From Thelonectria olida (taxonomy: Eukaryota > Ascomycota > Sordariomycetes > Hypocreales > Nectriaceae): DNA of 64,000 nucleotides. The translations under genes were made by a program, and so were the position numbers. The stretch spans positions 1,116,001-1,180,000 of the forward strand of contig JAGPYM010000007.1 in the NCBI GenBank assembly GCA_020736575.1, in the 5' to 3' direction. Below, piece after piece: positions 56,622 through 64,000 of the stretch; position 1 is the stretch's first letter; the number at the start of each line of letters is the position of its first letter. The notes beneath the pieces are model-generated. The model searched no databases. It was not told where the DNA came from and saw nothing but the letters and a program-made list of their open reading frames with translations.

Positions 56622-56954
56622 TTGGGATTTGGCATGTCGTAGGTTGGGTTGTGTGCAGTGTCAGCCGCACAGCTGAGAAAGCGGAGGTGGAGGCTTGATG
56701 TTCTGCAAGGCAGTGGAGAGCCAGAATCGGCTGTGGATTCCATGAGGTGTGTAAGTTGGAACTGTTGGCTATGTGAAGGAAAATGGTTATCAAACAGGGA
56801 TGCGTGCGAAGGACAGTGAAGGGATGTTTTTTTTTCTTCACATGAGAATATACTCGCGAATAGACCAGGGTCATAGAAGCGACGTCAAGATAACTTTTAA
56901 CGTTGTGTACCACGGGTATCATTTTATTGCCGAAGATACGCTCTAGATGCATGC
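56622..56954. other. Intergenic, no gene recognised
   Basis: This is the upstream region of the STAND-domain locus and the 3' flank of the MMTAG2-like gene. Nothing else is seen. Confidence 0.5.
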
Positions 56955-57671
56955 TCAATCTCGACGACGAGGCGACCTTGGGCTTCGGCTCCGTCTTCGC
57001 TCCTCGCGCGACCTCGACGGACGTCGTTCTCGGCTCCGGTCCCTGCGTCGACGCTCATCTCTTTCGGTGCTGCGGTTTCTGGCACTGGTGGTATGACGTC
57101 TGCGGTCTTCGACGTCCCTCTCTCGACCAGCGTCCTTGGTTCTGCCACCATCGCGGTCCCGACTTTGGCTCCGCCTGTGCCTCCTATGCCGTCGCTCGCG
57201 GTCGCGACTCCGGCTTCTATGTCGTCGCCGCTCTCGTTTGTCATCACCATGGCGCCGTGACCGCTCCTTCTTCCTCTCGCCAGCCTCATCTTCAGCCTGT
57301 AGCTCCCTAGCAGGCCCCATCTGTCTCTGCGTGCCAATTTCGACATTATTGGCCCCGGAGCTGTTTCGCACCGGAGGCGGGAGGCCCAAAGCTTGCGCAA
57401 TGGCATCCTCCTCGGCCTCCTTGACCTTGCGCACCTCCTCCTTTCGTTCTCTTTCCTGACGTTCCTCCTCGGTCTCGTTTGGGTCATTCGCTGCAGTTGC
57501 GTCCGACTTTGCATACCAGTTGAGATCGCGGCCCTTTTGCCACCGACCTACAGGGGCTTTCAGGCTGTGTCCGAGGTAGTTTTCTCGGTGGTTTGAGGTT
57601 GCGACATCGTCCCAGCTAAAGTTGACGCCACCTCTTGAGCCAGACTTTCGAATGGTCGAAAGCAAATCCAT
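56955..57671 (-). CDS. MMTAG2-like protein with RS/RD-rich tail
   Basis: This is a single exon of 238 residues. ATG 57671 is chosen because it opens directly on the conserved domain, MDLLSTIRKSGSRGGVNFSWDDV followed by SNHRENYLGHSLKAPVGRWQKGRDLNWYAK, the hallmark of the multiple-myeloma-tumour-associated protein 2 family (PF10159). The frame is open further upstream but without family similarity. Residues 70-110 form a charged helix (ETEEERQERERKEEVRKVKEAEEDAIAQALGLPPP). The remaining half is almost entirely Arg/Ser/Asp/His repeats like those of splicing factors (RRHRSRSRDRERRHRRH). Family members are nuclear and implicated in mRNA processing, but the biochemical role is not established. Confidence 0.9.
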   Translation of the reverse strand: MDLLSTIRKSGSRGGVNFSWDDVATSNHRENYLGHSLKAPVGRWQKGRDLNWYAKSDATAANDPNETEEERQERERKEEVRKVKEAEEDAIAQALGLPPPVRNSSGANNVEIGTQRQMGPARELQAEDEAGERKKERSRRHGDDKRERRRHRSRSRDRERRHRRHRRSQSRDRDGGRTKDAGRERDVEDRRRHTTSARNRSTERDERRRRDRSRERRPSRSREERRRSRSPRSPRRRD

Positions 57672-58094
57672 GGCTTCGGTAGTTGGCGGTGGCCTGTGAG
57701 GAAGGCTAAAAATAGGAGAAGGAGGGACGTTCCGTGGAAAGTGCCTGAGAAAAGGCGAGCAGAGAGAGCGTCGGTGGCGGTTGTTCAATTCGATGATGAT
57801 GAACGAGGATGCAAAAGTTCGTTCAATGGTTGCTAGGTGATGCAAATGGCAAGCTACCTTTGACGCCACAGATTTGAGACTGCAGTGCATTTCAGATGGA
57901 AAACTGCGGGCCTAAAGTGACCGCTAGAACTCCTCCCCCGTCAACCTAAGGCACGCTAACTCGAAGCTCAACCCCACGTCTCAGCGCGCTGCAGCAGACT
58001 TCACTTTATGGAAGCTTCTCTCTAATCCAGCATCTACTGAAAAAGAAACCAACACCCGGCCTCCTACTATTCGATCACATACCTCACCGCCGAC
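57672..58094. other. Divergent promoter between MMTAG2-like and MED6 genes
   Basis: These 423 bp lie between opposite start codons. No gene is seen. Confidence 0.6.
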
Positions 58095-59078
58095 ATGTCA
58101 AATCCAAACGACCCCCCCCTCGACGAGATCCAATGGCGCTCCCCCCCATCATCGCCAACATGGGCGGCCTGCACTCCAACACCATCCTCTTCTACTTCGC
58201 CGAGTCGCCCTTCTTCGAGCGCACCTCCAACAACGCCGTCATCATGAGCCAGGCCATGAACAACATGGCCATGTACCACTACATCCAGACCCGCGAGGCC
58301 TTCGAGGCCCGTCTCAAGACCATGTCGGGCCTCGAGTTCATCGTCGGCGAGGAGCCCGCAGAGATGGCCCCTGGCACCGGCACCGGCGTCTGGGTCATTC
58401 GCAAACAAACCCGACGGAAGCGGTACGACGAGGACGACGAGGTGCTCGTGCACGCGTCCTATTTCGTCGTCGGCGAGAATATATACCAGGCGCCTAACTT
58501 CAGCGACATCCTAGCCTCGAGATTGGTACGTTCCGCCTGTCCCAATCCCATCTCCGTCGCAAACTAACTCTCCATCTACCTAGATGACGATATCTTCAGC
58601 CATCGCAAAGGCCCTCCCCGCCGCCGAAAGCATCCGCAAATGGCGCCCATCCCTCGGCCACGTGTACCAGCTCCCCTCCAACACAATCTCCACGCGCCCC
58701 AAGCTCCAAGACTCAAAGGAAGTCACCCCCATGCCCGACGAAGCAGGCAAAACTGCCGCCCAAAAGAGCGACGAGCTATCGCTGGAGCGGCTTGCCGAGG
58801 AGTCCCTCATGATCCACATGAAGTACGGCGGCGAATACATCGACGAGAACCCCATCACCGGCCGCCCTGGCGAATTCCACCTCTCCTCCACAGGACGCAA
58901 GGCCGTGCCGCCGCCGCAGCTCTCAAAGCAGGATGGCATCGGCCCCATGACGCTCAACACCAAGTTGGACGACGCCAACAAGAAGGATGAAAAGTCGCCC
59001 AAGACGCCCAGGTCTGCGGCGCCGAAGCCCAAGAGGAGGAAGAGCAAGATGAGCACGAGCACGCCGTCGGCGTCTTGA
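58095..59078 (+). CDS. MED6: Mediator subunit MED6, with an apparent one-base frameshift
   Basis: ATG 58095 opens MSNPNDPPLDEIQWRSPP, the expected Med6 start. Immediately after, at a run of seven C (58141-58147), the frame must move by one base to continue as IIANMGGLHSNTILFYFAESPFFERTSNNAVIMSQAMNN; a run of eight C would restore it. Exon 1 then runs to 58525 (ILASRL) and exon 2 (58584-59078) begins MTISSAIAKALP, ending in a basic tail (PKPKRRKSKMST). With the missing base the protein would be 308 residues, normal for the family. Med6 belongs to the head module of Mediator and helps couple activators to RNA polymerase II. As sequenced, only an ATG at 58133 (MALPPIIANMGG) could start the main frame, losing about 15 residues. 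A sequencing or assembly error is the simplest explanation. Confidence 0.9.
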
Positions 59079-59382
59079 GATGCGGTTATGAGAGGGCGGG
59101 AGACACGGCGTTTCTTTCCACTAGAAAAGCGGAAATAGCTTGTACTTGATATTTTTGATACCCAAAACATAGAATTAAAAGCGCTTCGTTGGGATGCAAA
59201 CCAAAGGTGACTTCTGTGAGAGTAGCGTGTTCTAAACAACGAAGGCAACAAAGGAAAGTTAAGAGATCTGACCCAAGTAATGTCTAATTCATTCTGGTCC
59301 ATTTTGCCATTACAAATAACAAGGTATCTCATCTATAAACACTATGCGAAACCCTTTATAAACAAAACTTTTATTCATCACA
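59079..59382. other. Intergenic between convergent MED6 and ECM16
   Basis: The 3' flanks of both genes meet here. No gene is seen. Confidence 0.6.
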
Positions 59383-62300
59383 TCACTCCACGACCCATCC
59401 CTTGCCAGGAACCCTCCTCTGCTTCACCTTCTTCGCCGGCAGCGGCCACCCCTGGCCACCCGTAGCCTCGGCCCTCAAGTACGGCACGACGAAGCACTCG
59501 CGCACCGTCGACCCGTCCGCCGCCGTCGTGGGCTTGAGCTCTTTAATGGGCTTGCCGTACGTGATGAGCGGCGTTCCCTTGGCCAGGCCCGCGAGCTGGC
59601 CGCCCGTGACGTCTGTGAGGGCGTGCATCCTCGTCTTGGGCCGCTTCTCCGCGTCGACGCTTTGAGTTGCGCGTTGGAGGTATGAGTAGATGATGAACTC
59701 GGGACACTCTTGCGTGCTGCGGTGCGCGAGGGGGGATGTGGGATGGATGTACACTGCGCGATCGCTCTCGACTTCCTGGCCAGTGTGGATGGGAATGAGG
59801 GGAATGTAGGGGACGTCAATCGCGCGCTTGGGCTTGCGGAACTGCTCGGGCGGGTTCGGGGTGAGGTCGGCGCGGATGGCGACCTGGTCGACGAAACCGG
59901 CGGCAACCATTTGCTTCAGGGCGGCGACCTGTTTCGGCAAGGGAGGGTCCAGCTTATCCTGGAACTTGAGGTTGGCAAACGCGGGCACGTTGGCGCGCAG
60001 CAACTCGGTGATCTGTCTGCGGAGTTGCTGAATCTCCTTGAGGACCTTGAACCGGACAAAGTGGCTCTCGCACCAGGCCTCGGTGGGCTCGTGGGCGAAC
60101 TCGCCGACTACCTGCAGGAGCTTGATGGCGTCTGAGCGGTCGTCGAGGAAGCAAAAGTTCTTGTGGACCTCGTTGAACATCTTGCGGACGTTGGCCTGGC
60201 GATCTTCAGCAAGGACGTCGGCTGTCGTGCGGAAAGCCGTCTCGTCCTTGGCCGCGAGGGCGGGAATGGCCTGGTTCTCAGGGAGGAAAACTTCGGCGGC
60301 GGAGAGACCAGCCACCAAAGCAATCGTGTATGGGAGGCAGTCATGTAAGTGGCCAACCAGGAGGATGCGAGCGAACCTCGGCGACAGCGGAAACACGGAC
60401 ATAGTCTGGCCAACCTGGGTGATTTGTCCGGCATCCGAAATAGCAGACAAGTAGGTAAGGAGCTTCTCGGCCTTTGCAAGAGCTCTTCGGTCCGGGGGTG
60501 TGGGAAAGGGGAAGTTGACGACGTGTTGGAGGTTCATGGCCTTGAGCTGGAGCACAATGCCCTCTATCGGCATCCTCAGAATCTCCGGGTCCATGAACTG
60601 GGGGAAATCTCGCTCATACACCGCCGAGGAGTATAGTCTGTAGCAGTGGCCAGGACCTGTTCGACCAGCACGACCAGATCGCTGGTTTGCGCTCGCCTTG
60701 CTGATCCAGCCGATATCGTAGCTCTGCACACCGCTGACTCGGTCATATTGCCTCTCCTTTGACCGTCCACAGTCAAAAACGTAGCGGATACCTGGGATGG
60801 TCAAACTGGTTTCTGCAACGTTGGTGGCTAGGATAATTTGTCGAGTGCCCTCTGGTGCAGTCTCAAAGACTCGCATCTGCTCGCGGGTTGGCAGAAGAGA
60901 ATAGAGCGGTAATACTCTCATCTTCAGGGGAGCGACTTCTTGGTCCTCCTCGATCTGAAATTCGTCCTCTTCATCCTCGGCATTCTCTTCGTCAGAAGGA
61001 ATGTCGATATCATCAAAATCGTCTCCTTTGCCCTCATCCACGTCACCAAACTCAATGTCCTCCACTTCAACAGGCGCATCACTCGCCGAAATCTGAACCT
61101 TGGGCCCCTCGGCTGTTCTAGGGCCACCAAACGCAGTCTTCAAGCGTTTGCTGAGTTCAAGAATCTCGTTCCGGCCAGTTAGGAAGACTAGGATATCGCC
61201 GGGGGGGAGTTTTTTGTGGCCTCGGCTAACCTTGCGGAAGGCTTCCTCGACATAATCGTGATGCGTCCTCCGGGAGAAGTGAATGGTTACAGGATGTTGT
61301 CGTCCTTCAACCTCAAGCACCCGAGGCGGAGTCGCAAAGAGAGTAGGGTTCATCGTGAGATCCTCTATTCGCAACGTAGCAGACATGATGACCAGCTTCA
61401 GGGGCTTGATCTTGGAGTCTTCAGCAGCGAGCTCAGCGCGAAGCTTAATGACTCGGCTGAGCATTCCAATGAGAATATCTGTGTTGACGCTCCTTTCGTG
61501 GGCTTCGTCAATGACAATGGCAGAGTACTTGCGCAACGTAATGTCTTGGGCAATCTCTCGAAGCAGCACACCATCAGTCATGAATTTGATGGCTGTGTTG
61601 GGGTCGGCTGTGCCTTCAAATCGGATCTGGTATGCAACGACATTCGAGTGGTCTCCTAGTTCCTCCCCAACTCGCTTCGACATACTCACGGCGGCGACTC
61701 GACGCGGTTGTGTGACGCCAATCATGCCCGGCGTGGGCGAGTCTGGTGAGCCGTAACCAGCTTCATAAAGAAACTGAGGGATCTGCGTGGTCTTTCCAGA
61801 ACCTGTAGAACCGCAAATAACTACAATGTCGTCGTTGTGAATTGCTTCCATCAGTTTTTGTTCCTCTGAAACGACAGGCAGCTTAAGTCTCGCCTCCTGA
61901 ACCTCGGGTGTTCGGGTGATAGACACGCTGTACACTTTTCGCTTGGTATTTTGCGTGGGTTGAAGTTCCATGGGCAAAGGCTCTTGCTCAGGGGCTCGAG
62001 GGACAAAACCTTCAACCTGAGGAATGTCGAGGGTAGTTGTCGTCGATGCAGGGTTGAAACCAAGGGCTTCGTTGCGTTGTTGTGTTGCCCATGCCTTAAA
62101 TGAGGAAGATCTTTGTGTTTTGGTATCGTCATCCATATCTTCGTCTTCATCTTCGCCGGAGCCTTCCTCGGAGCTCTCGTCCTCATCCTCGCTTTCGTCG
62201 GAGCCCCCGTCGCGGTCCTTGGATTCATCATTTGCGTCATTGTCGCTAAACCCATTCCACTCGTCCTCATCGTCGTCGTCTTCGTCCTCCTCCTCGTCGC

Positions 62301-63003
62301 TATTGCTTTCTTCAGACTCTTCAGTGGGGGGGAGCGGAGCTTCGACCTGAGCAATTGAGAATTTTGACTTCACACCGCCGCGCTTCTGTCGCTTCTGAAT
62401 GACAGGTCGCCCCTCTTCATCGAGTTCCAGAGGTCGCTTCAATCCTGACCCAATAGAGAGTGTAGGTGCTTTGGTCTCTGAGGGAGCACTCGGGGTTTCC
62501 GCCGGTTTTGAGGGCTTCTCTTTCATTTCAACATCACCCTCGCTCTCATCGTCGCTCTCCACGTCCGCCTCTGCTTCCCGTCTCTTCTCATAGAGCACCT
62601 CATCTCTCTCCTCCCCGCCCTCCAACCCAGCCTTCTCCTCCCTCATCGCCCTGCTAACCGCCTGCTTCTTCGTTTCGCGTCCTTGGCCCAACGACCTCGA
62701 ACTCGAAAACAAGCTCGTGTCGACCTTGCGATCTGCCAGCTTGGCTATCAGCTCGCGGTTCTCATCCTTGCGGAGCTTGCCCTCGATGTACTTTTCCAAT
62801 CGCTTCGCCTTTTTGCCGCTCATCTTGACGCCCTCCTGCTCCAGCTGCTTCTTGAGCTTGGCTTTTTTCTCCTCATGCTCGCGCTTGTGCTCGGGGAGCA
62901 GCTCGGCGGTGTTGGTGTCCTCGACCTCATGGCGGCCGTTTTCTTTTTCTCGCTGGCGAGCTAGCACCTTGTGCTTTCTCTGGCGGGGGACATACGGAGC
63001 CAT
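59383..63003 (-). CDS. ECM16: DEAH-box RNA helicase Ecm16/Dhr1 (DHX37 family)
   Basis: This is a single exon of 1206 residues starting MAPYVPRQRKHKVLARQRE. The first 330 residues are charged and disordered, with several acidic runs. Helicase motifs are in order: GSTGSGKTTQIPQF (motif I, about residue 397), TQPRRVAA (Ia), DEAHERS (II, about 499), SATLRIEDL (III), ILVFLTGRNEI (IV), ILATNVAETSLTIPGIRYVFD (V) and QRSGRAGRTGPGHCYRLY (VI, about 775). An acidic insert typical of Dhr1 sits between motifs IV and V. The helicase-associated HA2 and OB-fold regions follow. The nucleolar protein strips U3 snoRNA from pre-18S rRNA during small-subunit ribosome assembly. Other DEAH helicases (Prp2/16/22/43) lack this N-terminus and insert. 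Confidence 0.96.
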   Translation of the reverse strand: MAPYVPRQRKHKVLARQREKENGRHEVEDTNTAELLPEHKREHEEKKAKLKKQLEQEGVKMSGKKAKRLEKYIEGKLRKDENRELIAKLADRKVDTSLFSSSRSLGQGRETKKQAVSRAMREEKAGLEGGEERDEVLYEKRREAEADVESDDESEGDVEMKEKPSKPAETPSAPSETKAPTLSIGSGLKRPLELDEEGRPVIQKRQKRGGVKSKFSIAQVEAPLPPTEESEESNSDEEEDEDDDDEDEWNGFSDNDANDESKDRDGGSDESEDEDESSEEGSGEDEDEDMDDDTKTQRSSSFKAWATQQRNEALGFNPASTTTTLDIPQVEGFVPRAPEQEPLPMELQPTQNTKRKVYSVSITRTPEVQEARLKLPVVSEEQKLMEAIHNDDIVVICGSTGSGKTTQIPQFLYEAGYGSPDSPTPGMIGVTQPRRVAAVSMSKRVGEELGDHSNVVAYQIRFEGTADPNTAIKFMTDGVLLREIAQDITLRKYSAIVIDEAHERSVNTDILIGMLSRVIKLRAELAAEDSKIKPLKLVIMSATLRIEDLTMNPTLFATPPRVLEVEGRQHPVTIHFSRRTHHDYVEEAFRKVSRGHKKLPPGDILVFLTGRNEILELSKRLKTAFGGPRTAEGPKVQISASDAPVEVEDIEFGDVDEGKGDDFDDIDIPSDEENAEDEEDEFQIEEDQEVAPLKMRVLPLYSLLPTREQMRVFETAPEGTRQIILATNVAETSLTIPGIRYVFDCGRSKERQYDRVSGVQSYDIGWISKASANQRSGRAGRTGPGHCYRLYSSAVYERDFPQFMDPEILRMPIEGIVLQLKAMNLQHVVNFPFPTPPDRRALAKAEKLLTYLSAISDAGQITQVGQTMSVFPLSPRFARILLVGHLHDCLPYTIALVAGLSAAEVFLPENQAIPALAAKDETAFRTTADVLAEDRQANVRKMFNEVHKNFCFLDDRSDAIKLLQVVGEFAHEPTEAWCESHFVRFKVLKEIQQLRRQITELLRANVPAFANLKFQDKLDPPLPKQVAALKQMVAAGFVDQVAIRADLTPNPPEQFRKPKRAIDVPYIPLIPIHTGQEVESDRAVYIHPTSPLAHRSTQECPEFIIYSYLQRATQSVDAEKRPKTRMHALTDVTGGQLAGLAKGTPLITYGKPIKELKPTTAADGSTVRECFVVPYLRAEATGGQGWPLPAKKVKQRRVPGKGWVVE

Positions 63004-63303
63004 GATTACTGGCTAATGAATGTCGCAAACGGTGAGTCCCTTGAATTTTCAATGAGGCGACAATGTCATCTCAAAAATCATCGTCATGAGAACTTGGTGA
63101 ACGGATCCATGAAATTTTGGGATAGAAAAATACTGCCCTGCACTACCGCCAGAATCTCGAGCCGCTTTGGGCCTAGTGCGGGGTGGTGGGGCACTTTGCA
63201 ACTCCACAGGCATCCGAACTGTTGCTCGTTCTCATCGTCAGCTTCAACCTCATTTGTCTCGCCGAGATCAACAGAGGAACGACATACGCAAACTTTCTTC
63301 ACC
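63004..63303. other. Divergent promoter between ECM16 and the PAC3-like gene
   Basis: This is 300 bp between opposite start codons. Nothing else is seen. Confidence 0.6.
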
Positions 63304-63799
63304 ATGGATATCACAAAAATTAGAGAAGAGAGATTCCCGGCCCCAACGAGGGAAGCATCCGGCCTCGTCAACGGAATCGCCACCGAAATCACCTCGACCA
63401 ACTTTACTGACAAGATCCTCCTCACCATCTCCCAAGAAGGCAGACTCTCCCAATGGGTACGCAACAATGGCTTTTCGCAATATAGTCTCATACTCACAAT
63501 CTTCTCAGATCCAAGTCCCATTAACCGGATCAGCCTCAGGAGTAGTGGAGATGACACTGCCTGGTGCAGGCAATGGTCTCCTCCCCTCAACACACCTCAC
63601 TCCCAAGACACTACTCGGCGGCGGCGGTGAAGACCGCGAGACCCTCGGGCAGCTTTACGCAGCACAACTCGCCAGTCATATTTCGTTGAGATCTCCTGAT
63701 GATCGCAGAATACTGGTCCTAGGCCTCGGACTAGCCAAGGTCGACACCGAGCGAGAAGCTTTCTTCGACCTCATTGAGCTTGCCCAGAAGGTCCTGTGA
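63304..63799 (+). CDS. Proteasome assembly chaperone 3-like protein
   Basis: Two exons (63304-63456, 63509-63799) join in phase 0 to 147 residues, ACC-ATGG start. The small single-domain plan fits PAC3/Poc3: an N-terminal strand pair around ASGLVNGIATEITSTNFTDKILLTISQEGRLSQW, then IQVPLTGSA followed by a loop and a terminal helix after DRRILVLGLGLAKVDTEREAFFDLIELAQKVL. The chaperone helps order alpha subunits of the 20S proteasome in the cytosol. The LPGAGNGLLPSTHLTPKTLLGG insert is longer than in yeast Irc25. Confidence in the family is moderate because the sequences are divergent. The last 200 bp of the window after this gene show nothing more. Confidence 0.78.
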
Positions 63800-64000
63800 A
63801 AAGGAGACTGCCAGGCAACATCATCCCCAAAACCATCACTCCCTCGAGCAGAGGAAGCTGATGGACCACTCGACGCGGAAAACACTCTCAGAAGCCTTAC
63901 TTCAAGCTTTTTCAATCATAACGCTCGTCTCAGTGATAAAGGGCACTCAGCATCATCCCATGGTTAGTTTCAGTTATCACTGGGAGGGTAGTTTGAAAGA

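Overview
This window is nuclear DNA of a filamentous ascomycete, most likely a Sordariomycete. Genes are closely packed on both strands. Introns are short (about 49-115 nt), with GT donors (two apparent GC donors), branch sites of the CTAAC or CTGAC type, and AG acceptors. Upstream regions are pyrimidine-rich. Most genes are best matched by fungal families (Tra1, Smi1/Knr4, AA11 oxygenases, DUF3433, fungal STAND N-terminal domains). I could not fix the genus from sequence alone. I saw no tRNA, rRNA, CRISPR array, virus or intact transposon.

Layout, left to right. 1-6 kb: the tail of an unidentified gene, a secreted GH43 glycosidase (minus strand), and a long empty leader region. 6-16 kb: SMI1/KNR4 (cell-wall regulator), a large DUF3433 membrane protein with a perfect 21-bp coding minisatellite, and a secreted AA11 copper oxygenase on the minus strand. 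16-20 kb: a gene-poor stretch of about 4.3 kb. 20-34 kb: a small gamma-glutamyl-cyclotransferase-fold gene with an 8-nt microexon, then TRA1, an 11.7-kb gene for the giant SAGA/NuA4 scaffold. 34-40 kb: acetoacetyl-CoA synthetase, a small membrane protein and the APC/C subunit CDC16/APC6. 40-46 kb: HIS3-type imidazoleglycerol-phosphate dehydratase, ornithine acetyltransferase (ArgJ) and eIF2B delta (GCD2). 46-53 kb: a small probable mitochondrial membrane protein and a 1760-residue sacsin-like protein (GHKL ATPase plus DUF3684) that ends in a zinc-protease-like motif. 53-57 kb: a BTB/POZ protein and a probably damaged gene with a fungal STAND-type N-terminal domain. 57-64 kb: an MMTAG2-like RS-rich protein, MED6 (with an apparent one-base frameshift), the DEAH helicase ECM16/DHR1 and a proteasome assembly chaperone 3-like gene.

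Functional links. HIS3 and argJ are convergent amino-acid biosynthesis genes. The argJ upstream region carries two perfect Gcn4/CPC1 sites (TGASTCA). The next gene encodes an eIF2B subunit, whose activity sets Gcn4/CPC1 translation in the general-control pathway. TRA1 and MED6 are both coactivator subunits recruited by activators such as Gcn4. GH43 and AA11 are secreted polysaccharide-degrading enzymes. The rest of the window is mostly conserved housekeeping.

The items most worth a second look are the GHKL-ATPase plus HExxH fusion, the MED6 frameshift, the microexon and two GC-AG introns, the exact 21-bp minisatellite, the ATGA-overlapping upstream ORF, and the broken STAND-domain locus. Gene models were spliced by eye from frame, splice sites and remembered family conservation, without alignment tools.
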